Part shown: one piece after another, positions 9,231 through 17,460 of the stretch
Position numbering within the stretch: position 1 is the stretch's first letter
Layout: every line of letters begins with the position of its first letter
DNA from: RUG14300 sp964391805
Lineage (GTDB): Bacteria > Bacillota > Clostridia > Christensenellales > CAG-1252
DNA: 64,000 bases
Assembly (NCBI GenBank): GCA_964391805.1
Contig: CAYMNK010000007.1
Coordinates: 43,934-107,933 of the forward strand
Direction of reading: 5' to 3'
The notes under the pieces: model-generated
Databases searched by the model: none
What the model saw: the letters and a program-made list of their open reading frames with translations, nothing else
Told to the model about the DNA's origin: nothing
Translations under genes and position numbers: made by a program

Positions 9231-12200
9231 TTAAAAGGACTCCACCCACTTACTCTCAGAGTAATCATAATATATGGAACCTAATTTATAACTAATGTCA
9301 GGTGTTTGTGTACCACTTCCGTTGTTAAAGATAATCATGTCATAGTCAACCGATATCTCCAACATATACCATCCGTCATGACCGTCTACAGCAGTCATTT
9401 CCACACCGGGCCATGATTTATTAGTATTAGTTGTATTATTGCTTTGCCAAGCGTAAGCATTTACGGTATTCCAATTAGAAGTGTTTTTAAAATAAACGGT
9501 GCGTGTGGTCTTAGTATATAAATTATAGCCATCGGTCCACTCGTAACCGTTAAAGTAGTGTTTATCGGCATCTATCGCTATGTCTGCACTTTGTTCTAAA
9601 CCTTGTCCTGCATTAAAGATAATACTTGTATAACTTGTAGATATTTCTATAGAATACCAACCGTCATGATCTTCTACTGCTGTCATCTTTTCACCGGGCC
9701 AAGAGTTATTCCCATTAGCATTCCAAGCATAGGCGTTGACATTGCTCCAACCTTTCAGATTATAGTAATAGATCGTCATAATATCGCCTGTAACAGGCAC
9801 ATCGGGTGTAGGATCAACGATTGTGGGAACCGCTACCCAAATAGAATCTCCGCCGTCTTTATATTTCTTAACATAGAATGTATATTCACCATCAGATGCC
9901 GCCGTACCTTTGAAAGATGTGGTATCTTCGTAATTGACAAATTCAAAACCCGTACTGTCTATAATCTTTACTACGTCACTCTCTTTCAATGTAACAGTTA
10001 CTGTGTATTGTGCAGTTACATTAGCATTGTCACTTTCCGCTTCGGTCATTACTATAGGCTCGTCGTTATTAACGATTATGCTTACACTATATGGTGTATC
10101 GGGATCCACGGTTGATTCCTGAACTTTTTCCACCCAAATACCATTATCGGCTACGTAGAAATTATAATTGCCGTCTTCGGGAACACGTCCGTTAGCTATT
10201 GCAGCATTTTGCTTGTAATTAGCAGTTTCAACTTCGCCTATATATACCTTTATAACGTCTTCGGTAGTGACTGCTACATTTAATAGTTTAAACTCAACAG
10301 CGTCTTTGTTATCTTCATTCAAAGTAAGCATGTGCTCTTTATCACCGATAATAATCTTTACGTTACTTTCTTTGGTTAGCGTTACAGAAGGAATGCCAAC
10401 CCATATAGAACAGTTATCGGAATAAACCTTGAAATACACTGTATATGAGCCCTGAATTCTTGCTGTTCCGCTAAAATCTTCATTATCATACTTATCATAT
10501 GAATTTTCTAAACTGTCTTTAATGACGATTGCATCGCCAACGTTTAGATTAATAGTTACCATGTATTCAGCAAGTTTTCCGTCGGCTTTGTCTGCTTCGG
10601 CATTCTCAATCATCTCGGTAGCATTACCATTTAAATATATGTAATACTTACTTGGATGCTCAACGGTTACCTTGATAGTTGTTGTAAAATTCGAATATTT
10701 AATAGTTACAGTTTGTTCTCCGTTTGCGCTTGCATCTAATCCCTCAATGCTATAATCAGTGACAGTTTCTTCGTGCTCATCCGAATAAACAGCCTTTACT
10801 TCGATTTTGGACTTCAATCCGCTTTCGGTTGCTTCGCTCTCGCTTAAAGTAACGGATTCTTGATTAGCCTTAATCGAATTAATAACAGGTGCCGGCTTTT
10901 GAATTGTTACTGTTAGCGTCGCAGTTTTCCCACCATAACTTATGGTAAGAATTTGAGCCGCATAATTATCGGCATCTAATTCACTTATTGTATAATCACT
11001 AACTGCATTTTCGCTCTTATCGGAATATACCGCTGTAACGATTATTTGTTCTTTGATATACTCGATACTTGCATTCGATTTTTCTATTGTTAATTCTACT
11101 TTGTTAACCTTGATAGATTCAAGCGTAGGTTCTTGGGGTAATACGGAAGAGCGCTCAATTGTTACCTTGATAATAGTGCTAACTGTTGAATATTTAACCG
11201 TTATACTTTGTTCTCCATCGGCTTCAGCGCTAAATCCTTCTACGGTATAATCAGTAACTATCTCTTCACTCTTATCGGAATAAACAGCGGTAACGACTAT
11301 TTTACCTTTAATGGCGTCAATACTTGCTTCCGCTTCGGCTATTGTTAGGCTTGACGGAGTAACCTTGATAGATTCAAGTGTAGGATCCGGATTTACAACA
11401 GGATGATCAACAGTTACCTTGATAGTTGCACTAAAGGTCGAATACTTGATAGTTACAGTTTGCTCTCCATCGGCATCTGCATCAAAGCCTTCGATAGTAT
11501 AGTCGCTAACAACTTCTTTGCTTTCGTCCGAATAAACCGCTTTTACAACGATTTTGGATTTCAAAACAGCCTCGGTTGCTTCACTCTCGCTCAAAGTTAT
11601 TGATTTTTCATTAACCTCGATTGAGCTGATAACAGGTGCCGGCTTTTGAATTGTTACTGTAAGTGTCGCAGTTTTACCTTCGTAACTTATGGTAAGAGTT
11701 TGAGCCTCGTAGCTTTCCGCATTCAATTCACTTATCGAATAGCCAGTAACCTCTGTTTCGCTCTTATCGGAATATACAGCGGTTACGGTTATTTGATCAT
11801 TAATATAGTCGATATTTGCATTCGCTTTTTCTATTGTTAATTCCGTTTTATCAATCTTGATAGATTCAAGAGTAGGTTCTTGGGGAATATTCGGTGTAGG
11901 ATCCACGGTCGATTCCTGAGCTTTTTCCACCCAAATACCGTCATCATCTACATAGAAATTGTAATTACCATTCTCAGGTACACGTCCGTTAGCTATTGTA
12001 GCATTTTGCTTGTAATTGGCAGTTTCAAATCCGCCGATATATACTTTTATAACGTCTTCGGTGGTGACTGGTACATTCAATAATTTGTATTCAATAGCGG
12101 TTTCGTTAGCATCATTCAAAGTAAGTGTATGTTCAGTATCACCGATAGAAATCTTTACTTCGCTTGCATTGTCAAGTTTTACAATAGGAATGCTTACCCA

Positions 12201-15200
12201 TATGGATGAACTTTCCGAATAAAGCTTGAGATATACGGTGTAAGAACCTGCCCATGCTGTAGCAGTACCTTTGAAATCGCTATTCTCATAGTTATCATAT
12301 GTATTACCATTACTGTCTTTTATAACGATTTTGTCACCGATACTAAGATTTATTTCCAACGCATATTGCACAGTTACATTGGGATTATCACTGTCAAATA
12401 TAGTCATCACTTTAGGTTCACCATCATTAATGCTGATGCTTACCGTATAAGGCGGGGTATAAGGAGCTACATATATACCATCGTTAGAAACATAGAAACA
12501 ATAATCACCTGTTTCCGTTATAGTTCCTTTAATGTCACTCTCTTCCTTATAATTATTAATTTCTTGTCCGTCTACCGTGATCGTGAAGGTGCTATTTGCT
12601 TCCAATTCGACCTTTTCGATCATAAACTCAAGTACGTCGCTACCATTATTGATAGCCAATGGAGTTTTTGTTTCGCCAACAACGAGATAAACTTCACTAT
12701 TCTTAGTAATAGTCGGTACACTTGGTGTAGGAACAGGATCTATAGATTCACCGAAACCATTTGTCCAACCGTTGTTGTAGTAGTATAAACCATCTGCATC
12801 GTTGATATCAAGGTTGTCTGTTTGGTTCGTTCCGTCGTTAAATATTATGGATTTAAATTCTATACCGATTTCGATAGAATACCAACCGTCGTGGTCAACT
12901 ACTGCTGTCATTGAAGTGCCAGACCATTCGGAAAATTCGATTTTACTTTCATCAAATTCGTCCCATGAGTATGCATTGACTGCCGACCATTTATTGGCGT
13001 TGTAATAGTAAATAGTACGATATAGCGGTCCGTTGTATTCATTAAATCCGTCCGTCCACTCGTAACCATTATAATAGAGTTTATTAGCGTCAATCGCTAA
13101 GTTCAATGTTTGAGGCATTTGATCACCTGCATTGAATAAAATACGATTATTTTCGCCTGACACCTCTGCTTGATACCAGTTATCGTGACCTTCAACTGCG
13201 GTCATTGGTTGACCGGGCCAATCTTTTCCGTCCGTTCCGCTAACCCAAGCATAGGCATTTACATTAGCCCAATCCTTATAGTTGTAGAAATAAACTGTTA
13301 CTTTGTCCGGCGTAGGTGTAGGATCGGGATCTATAAATTCGCCGAAACCATTTGTCCAACCGTTGTTGTAATAATATAAACCATCTACATCGTTTATATT
13401 AAGGTTGTCTGTTTGGTTCGTTCCGTCGTTAAATATTATAGATTTATATTCTATACCGATTTCGATGGAATACCAACCGTCATGGTCGGCTACTGCAGTC
13501 ATTTGCGTTCCTGACCAATCGGATAATCTAATTTCGCTACCCTCAAATTCGGTCCATGTATATGCATTAACTACCGACCAATTATTAGCGTTGTAATAAT
13601 AAATAGTACGATATAGCGGTCCGTCGTATACATTAAATCCGTCCGTCCACTCGTAACCGTTATAATAGAGTTTATTAGTGTCAATCGCTAAATTCAATGT
13701 TTGAGGCATATTATCGCCTGCATTGAATAAAATACGATTGTTTTCGCCAGATATTTCTGCTTGATACCAATTATCGTGACCTTCGACTGAAGTCATTGCT
13801 TGACCGGGCCAATCTTTTCCGTCCGATCCGCTAACCCAAGCATATGCATTTACGTTTGCCCAATCCTTATAGTTATAGAAGTACACGGTTATTGTGTCGG
13901 GTGACGGTGTAGGATCGGGATCTTCACCGGTGGGAACTGCTACCCAAATAGAATGGGTGCCATTCTCATATTTCTTAGCATAGAAAGTATATTCGCCGTC
14001 GACTTCCGCAGTGCCCCTAAATGTAGTATATTCCTCCTCATAGTTTACAAATATAAAGTCGTTACTGTCCTTGATAGTTACAGTATCATCTTTTTTCAAT
14101 GTAACATTAGCCATATACTCTTCGGATACGCCTTCTACCGTGCTAACGTTTTTGGTCATTACTATGATTCTACCGTCACTAACGATTAAAGTTACCTTAT
14201 AAGGTTGCGGATCCGTTGAAGCGGGTTTATCAACCCATATAGAATGAGAACCATCTTGATAGAATTTGACATAGAATGTATACTCGCCATCTACAGAGGC
14301 AACACCTTTAAAACCGCATGCTTTGTCATAATTATTATACTCAACTTTTCCTGCGCTGATTGTTACTAAATCACCACTTTCAAGATCAATTGTGATAGAG
14401 TATTGTTTAACAACATTTGAATCATCGGAAGGATATTCACTGAGAACCTCACCTTCAGTATTTGTATTAACATAAATCTTTATTTGCTCGGGTTCGGTCG
14501 GGCGCTCGATAGTTACCTTAATAACCGTGCTAACTGTCGAATACTTAATCGTTACGCTTTGTTCGCCCTCTGCATCGGCGTTAAAGTCTTCTACGGTATA
14601 GTCGCTAACGGCTTCTTCGCTCTTATCGGAATAAACAGCGGTAACAACTATTTTACCCTTAATGGCGTCAACACTTGCTTCCGCTTCGGCTATTGTTAGG
14701 CTTGACGGAGCAACTTTGATAGATTCAAGTGTCGGCTCTTGGGGAATAATCGGATGTTCAACGGTAACCTTGATGGTTGCACTAACGGTCGAATACTTAA
14801 TCGTTACGCTTTGTTCGCCTTCGGTATCGGCTTTAAAGCCCTCGATAGTATAATCGCTAATTGCATTCTCGCTACCGTCCGAATAAACCGCTTTTACCTC
14901 GATCTTGGATTTCAAACCAGCCTCGGTTGCTTCACTCTCACTCAAAACAACAGATGCCTTATCGATCTTAATCGAACTGAGCGTGGGGGCTTGAGGTCTA
15001 TTGATTACAACCTTAATGGATTGCTCAAAACCATTATATTTAATGGTTACGTTTTGCTCACCCTCTGCGTTGGCGTCGAAACCGACAATTTCGTATTGTT
15101 CGATGATTTCGGCAATGTCTTTGTCCGCAAAGGATGCCGTTACGCTGATTGCATTCCTAATTGCGTCTTCGTTTGCGTTATCAGCCGAAAGAATCAACTT

Positions 15201-15344
15201 ATTCTCTCCCTCTCCGATAATTACGCTTATGGATTGCAATTCGTTTTCGGGCTTGTCATCTTTACAGCCGACAAACGTAAAAATGACGCCAATACAAAGC
15301 GTCATTATCAATACTAAAGTCAATACTTTAAAAATTCTATTCAT
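9231..15344 (-). CDS. Giant non-catalytic starch-binding lipoprotein (8 Ig-like, 8 X, 6 CBM26 modules)
   Basis: 2037 residues, lipobox FVGC (Cys27). By eye the order is: three group-3 bacterial Ig-like domains (35-285), two X modules (290-475), four CBM26 modules in two pairs (480-870), three X-type modules (875-1145), five Ig-like domains (1150-1560), three X modules (1560-1838) and two CBM26 modules (1848-2037). CBM26 hallmarks recur, for example VYFYNYKDWANVNAYAW, DWPGQ, GHDNWY and KLYYNGYEWTDG. No catalytic residues of any hydrolase family are visible, so it is a scaffold or capture protein. AGGAGAGGTGG precedes the ATG. It is first in the starch operon, behind a consensus promoter. Starch binding follows from CBM26; the function of X is unknown. 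Confidence 0.85.
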   Translation of the reverse strand: MNRIFKVLTLVLIMTLCIGVIFTFVGCKDDKPENELQSISVIIGEGENKLILSADNANEDAIRNAISVTASFADKDIAEIIEQYEIVGFDANAEGEQNVTIKYNGFEQSIKVVINRPQAPTLSSIKIDKASVVLSESEATEAGLKSKIEVKAVYSDGSENAISDYTIEGFKADTEGEQSVTIKYSTVSATIKVTVEHPIIPQEPTLESIKVAPSSLTIAEAEASVDAIKGKIVVTAVYSDKSEEAVSDYTVEDFNADAEGEQSVTIKYSTVSTVIKVTIERPTEPEQIKIYVNTNTEGEVLSEYPSDDSNVVKQYSITIDLESGDLVTISAGKVEYNNYDKACGFKGVASVDGEYTFYVKFYQDGSHSIWVDKPASTDPQPYKVTLIVSDGRIIVMTKNVSTVEGVSEEYMANVTLKKDDTVTIKDSNDFIFVNYEEEYTTFRGTAEVDGEYTFYAKKYENGTHSIWVAVPTGEDPDPTPSPDTITVYFYNYKDWANVNAYAWVSGSDGKDWPGQAMTSVEGHDNWYQAEISGENNRILFNAGDNMPQTLNLAIDTNKLYYNGYEWTDGFNVYDGPLYRTIYYYNANNWSVVNAYTWTEFEGSEIRLSDWSGTQMTAVADHDGWYSIEIGIEYKSIIFNDGTNQTDNLNINDVDGLYYYNNGWTNGFGEFIDPDPTPTPDKVTVYFYNYKDWANVNAYAWVSGTDGKDWPGQPMTAVEGHDNWYQAEVSGENNRILFNAGDQMPQTLNLAIDANKLYYNGYEWTDGFNEYNGPLYRTIYYYNANKWSAVNAYSWDEFDESKIEFSEWSGTSMTAVVDHDGWYSIEIGIEFKSIIFNDGTNQTDNLDINDADGLYYYNNGWTNGFGESIDPVPTPSVPTITKNSEVYLVVGETKTPLAINNGSDVLEFMIEKVELEANSTFTITVDGQEINNYKEESDIKGTITETGDYCFYVSNDGIYVAPYTPPYTVSISINDGEPKVMTIFDSDNPNVTVQYALEINLSIGDKIVIKDSNGNTYDNYENSDFKGTATAWAGSYTVYLKLYSESSSIWVSIPIVKLDNASEVKISIGDTEHTLTLNDANETAIEYKLLNVPVTTEDVIKVYIGGFETANYKQNATIANGRVPENGNYNFYVDDDGIWVEKAQESTVDPTPNIPQEPTLESIKIDKTELTIEKANANIDYINDQITVTAVYSDKSETEVTGYSISELNAESYEAQTLTISYEGKTATLTVTIQKPAPVISSIEVNEKSITLSESEATEAVLKSKIVVKAVYSDESKEVVSDYTIEGFDADADGEQTVTIKYSTFSATIKVTVDHPVVNPDPTLESIKVTPSSLTIAEAEASIDAIKGKIVVTAVYSDKSEEIVTDYTVEGFSAEADGEQSITVKYSTVSTIIKVTIERSSVLPQEPTLESIKVNKVELTIEKSNASIEYIKEQIIVTAVYSDKSENAVSDYTISELDADNYAAQILTISYGGKTATLTVTIQKPAPVINSIKANQESVTLSESEATESGLKSKIEVKAVYSDEHEETVTDYSIEGLDASANGEQTVTIKYSNFTTTIKVTVEHPSKYYIYLNGNATEMIENAEADKADGKLAEYMVTINLNVGDAIVIKDSLENSYDKYDNEDFSGTARIQGSYTVYFKVYSDNCSIWVGIPSVTLTKESNVKIIIGDKEHMLTLNEDNKDAVEFKLLNVAVTTEDVIKVYIGEVETANYKQNAAIANGRVPEDGNYNFYVADNGIWVEKVQESTVDPDTPYSVSIIVNNDEPIVMTEAESDNANVTAQYTVTVTLKESDVVKIIDSTGFEFVNYEDTTSFKGTAASDGEYTFYVKKYKDGGDSIWVAVPTIVDPTPDVPVTGDIMTIYYYNLKGWSNVNAYAWNANGNNSWPGEKMTAVEDHDGWYSIEISTSYTSIIFNAGQGLEQSADIAIDADKHYFNGYEWTDGYNLYTKTTRTVYFKNTSNWNTVNAYAWQSNNTTNTNKSWPGVEMTAVDGHDGWYMLEISVDYDMIIFNNGSGTQTPDISYKLGSIYYDYSESKWVESF
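12751..13932 (-). repeat. Two tandem 591-bp repeat units encoding CBM26 pairs
   Basis: The segment starting ccgaaaccatttgtccaacc at 12751 recurs at 13342, an exact offset of 591 bases (197 codons). The second unit runs to about 13932. Each unit encodes one pair of CBM26 modules of the giant lipoprotein. The two units are nearly identical over long stretches, which points to recent in-frame duplication or gene conversion. Confidence 0.85.
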
Positions 15345-15479
15345 AATTAATCCACCTCTCCTATGTGCGATCGCTTTAGCGACCTTACGATTTTTGGGGA
15401 AATTATCCGATTGCGGATAATTGTTTGATTTAAAAAAATGTTATAAATCTTTGGTAGTAATGTTTACAACATATACCTT
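15345..15479 (-). promoter_or_regulatory. 5' leader of the starch operon with two hairpins and a cre-like dyad
   Basis: About 130 bases lie between the predicted transcription start and the ATG. They contain a perfect 9-bp stem with a 4-base loop (AATTATCCG 15401-15409 / CGGATAATT 15414-15422) and a 5-bp hairpin TCGCT-AA-AGCGA close to the ribosome binding site. Just after the start lies the dyad GTAAACATTAC (complement of 15457-15467). It resembles a catabolite cre site but lacks the central CG. No known riboswitch was recognised. Confidence 0.4.
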
Positions 15480-15508
15480 ATTTTACTATATATTAAAATG
15501 TTTGTCAA
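15480..15508 (-). promoter_or_regulatory. Promoter of the starch-utilisation operon
   Basis: On the minus strand, TTGACA (complement of 15503-15508), a 17-base spacer and TAAAAT (complement of 15480-15485). The predicted start is near 15473. It is the only strong promoter found upstream of the giant lipoprotein gene. Confidence 0.75.
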
Positions 15509-15740
15509 TAATCAATATATAAAAAAATATAATATACATTTTTGTATTAGAATAAATTGGCATAATAGATTAGATAGGAAATTGGTACCAATTTCAAAAA
15601 ATGTGGTATAAATTGCATTAAAGCGGCGTATAATATGGTATCGAAACGAATAAATACATCCCAATACCTCGATAAATGTAACAAAAATCACCATAATTTC
15701 AAATTTTCTAATCATTTTTAAAAAAAGTTTGAAAAAACAA
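15509..15740. other. AT-rich intergenic DNA between starch operon and tRNA cluster
   Basis: Very AT-rich, with no convincing gene. A 67-codon minus-strand frame exists (15512-15715), but it lacks a ribosome binding site and overlaps the promoter end, so I read this as spacer between divergent transcription units. Confidence 0.6.
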
Positions 15741-15769
15741 TTGACAGAAATTTACATTTATTATAAACT
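15741..15769 (+). promoter_or_regulatory. Promoter of the tRNA cluster
   Basis: TTGACA at 15741-15746, followed 15-17 bases later by TATAAACT (15762-15769). The distance from the -10 region to the first tRNA base (15785) is about 15 bases, normal for a tRNA operon. Confidence 0.65.
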
Positions 15770-15784
15770 ATTATAGCCTTACAT

Positions 15785-15859
15785 CGCAGGGTGGAGCAAT
15801 GGTAGCTTGCCGGGCTCATAACCCGGAGGTTGGAGGTTCGAATCCTCCCCCTGCCACCA
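15785..15859 (+). tRNA. Initiator tRNA-fMet (CAT)
   Basis: 75 bases including encoded CCA. The acceptor stem is CGCAGGG/CCCTGCC, where positions 1 and 72 are C and C and cannot pair. The anticodon stem has three consecutive G-C pairs (CCGGG-CTCATAA-CCCGG). An unpaired 1:72 position and GGG/CCC in the anticodon stem are the two classical marks of the bacterial initiator tRNA, so this copy is the initiator and not the elongator. Confidence 0.93.
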
Positions 15860-15868
15860 AAAATGTTT

Positions 15869-15946
15869 GGCGGCGTAGCTTAGTTGGTCTAGAGCGGCCG
15901 GTTCATACCCGGCAGGTCGGCGGTTCGAATCCACCCGCCGCTACCA
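15869..15946 (+). tRNA. Elongator tRNA-Met (CAT)
   Basis: 78 bases with CCA. Acceptor GGCGGCG/CGCCGCT, anticodon loop GGTTCATACCC, close to the elongator Met form of other Firmicutes. The T stem reads GGCGG/CCACC, with one C-A mismatch. A tRNA-Ile modified at C34 is the alternative for a CAT anticodon, but the acceptor and loop sequence fit Met better. Confidence 0.88.
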
Positions 15947-15955
15947 AACACAATC

Positions 15956-16030
15956 GGCCCCATGGTCAAGAGGTTAAGACATCGCCCTTTCAAGGCGGTA
16001 TCGCGAGTTCGATTCTCGCTGGGGTCACCA
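15956..16030 (+). tRNA. tRNA-Glu (TTC)
   Basis: 75 bases with CCA. The acceptor stem GGCCCCA pairs with TGGGGTC, the anticodon loop is CCTTTCAAGG and the T loop is TTCGATT. It is third in the cluster and is followed within six bases by a terminator hairpin. Confidence 0.95.
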
Positions 16031-16035
16031 GAAAA

Positions 16036-16068
16036 ATGCTTGGAAGGAATTCCAAGCATCTTTTTTTT
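16036..16068 (+). terminator. Rho-independent terminator of the tRNA cluster
   Basis: Perfect 10-bp stem ATGCTTGGAA / TTCCAAGCAT with loop GGAA, followed by eight T. Confidence 0.95.
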
Positions 16069-16541
16069 ACCAAATTCACTTTAATCGTGGAATTATTCCA
16101 CCGAGTTATTCTCCATCAAGCGTGTAATTGCCTAAATTGCGGATGTGATTTCATCCGCCAACCACAAATAATGTTTTTTATTGTGAAAGAATTCTTTTTT
16201 ATTCTGATTTTCAAGTTAATAAAAATTTGGGGAAAATCAAAAACTCAATTTCAACATATTTTCGCACTTTATAAAGTTAATAATTATACGTTATTTAACG
16301 TTATGCATTATAGCTTTGTGAACTTTACTCAAAAAAAGCAATATCGATCAAAAAATAATATCAAAAATACAAATCAATGGTCCATTTTTGGGATAGTACT
16401 TTTTGTATAATATGTTCGTAAGGCGTTCGACCACGCCAATATCGTTTAAAGTTGTCGCGAAAGAGAGCTTAATTTCATCTTGAACTATATGAATAAGTGC
16501 TACAATGATTTGCGTTGACAACAAAATCTTATGAGGTAAAA
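16069..16541. other. Intergenic region, no gene recognised
   Basis: About 470 AT-rich bases between the tRNA terminator and the first gene of the accessory island. A TATAAT at 16406-16411 has no clear -35. TTGAAC (16480-16485) and TACAAT (16501-16506) are only 15 bases apart, so any promoter here is weak. Nothing else is supported. Confidence 0.5.
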
Positions 16542-17447
16542 ATGAAAAAACTATTTATGATTAAAGATATTGCCGAACCACAACAATATTTAAGCACAAT
16601 GCTCAATAACATGGATAACAGCGGTAAACTTTGCATTGCGCGAGAAATTGACGAGCTGACATTTTATACCGCAGAAACCGAGTTAGACGCATCTCATATC
16701 GAAGAAGTAAATCTAAACATTTCCTTTGCCGACTATGATTTGTTATATAACTTCTACAAAAACGCTTTAAGTAACATTGACTTGCTTTTAACAAAGTATT
16801 CTTATCAATCAAACACTAATATATATTGTCGTCGAATGATACTTTTTGCAAAACGGGTAAAACGCTTAATAAAACTCAATGCGCCAGATTTGGTTTTGCG
16901 CATAGAAAAATGCATGTTAATGGACAGTATTGTACTTTTCAAAGCCAATGGCGTTGGCAAAATTGTCAAAAATAAAAGAGTTGTTTTTTTAGATATCGAC
17001 GGCGTACTAAACACCCCATATTCTCTTAATTATTGTTGCGACTATATCGGCATAGACGATGATAAAGTATGGCGACTTTGCAAAATAGTTAGACGTACCG
17101 ATGCACTAATTGTGCTTGTTTCCGATTGGAAAAGAGGTTGGTATCGTGATATAAAAATGAAATCTCAACAAGAACCAACTGCCACCTATTTGGAGAAAAA
17201 GCTCGCCAAATTCGGATTAGAAATTACCGATAAAACAAAAGATAAATCGGGCAGCGCCTATTTTTCACGTGGAGAAGGGGTTGTGGAATATATCAAAAAC
17301 AATGATGTTTTATCTTTTGCGATTTTGGACGATTCGCAATTCGATTACGACAGTTGCGATTTGAAGGACCATTTTGTAAAAATGGATCCCCAAGTAGGAC
17401 TCACAAATAAGGACGTCGAAAAAACTTGTAGAATATTACTACAGTAA
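16542..17447 (+). CDS. HAD-domain protein of the RNA-repair-associated (Swiss Army Knife) type
   Basis: 301 residues from the ATG at 16542, which has GAGG five to six bases upstream. A TTG 27 bases earlier is in frame but lacks a site. The first 140 residues are helical and unrecognised. The rest is a HAD fold: motif I FLDIDGVLN with Asp151 and Asp153, motif II LVSDWKRG with Ser194, and motif IV AILDDSQFD with Asp263-Asp264, closing with KMDPQVGLT. This compact cap-less HAD type is known as the HAD domain of Swiss Army Knife RNA-repair proteins (phosphatase-like), usually standing alone or fused to other modules. Substrate unknown. It is 13 bases upstream of the next gene and probably co-transcribed with it. 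Confidence 0.7.
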   Translation: MKKLFMIKDIAEPQQYLSTMLNNMDNSGKLCIAREIDELTFYTAETELDASHIEEVNLNISFADYDLLYNFYKNALSNIDLLLTKYSYQSNTNIYCRRMILFAKRVKRLIKLNAPDLVLRIEKCMLMDSIVLFKANGVGKIVKNKRVVFLDIDGVLNTPYSLNYCCDYIGIDDDKVWRLCKIVRRTDALIVLVSDWKRGWYRDIKMKSQQEPTATYLEKKLAKFGLEITDKTKDKSGSAYFSRGEGVVEYIKNNDVLSFAILDDSQFDYDSCDLKDHFVKMDPQVGLTNKDVEKTCRILLQ

Positions 17448-17460
17448 AAAGGAGATATAA

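Noticed and set aside
15512..15715. 67-codon minus-strand frame beside the starch promoter
   Set aside because: No ribosome binding site, AT-rich composition and no recognisable protein pattern.
15799..16410. Open frame running through the three tRNA genes
   Set aside because: It is made of tRNA sequence and AT-rich spacer; the tRNA assignment explains the region fully.
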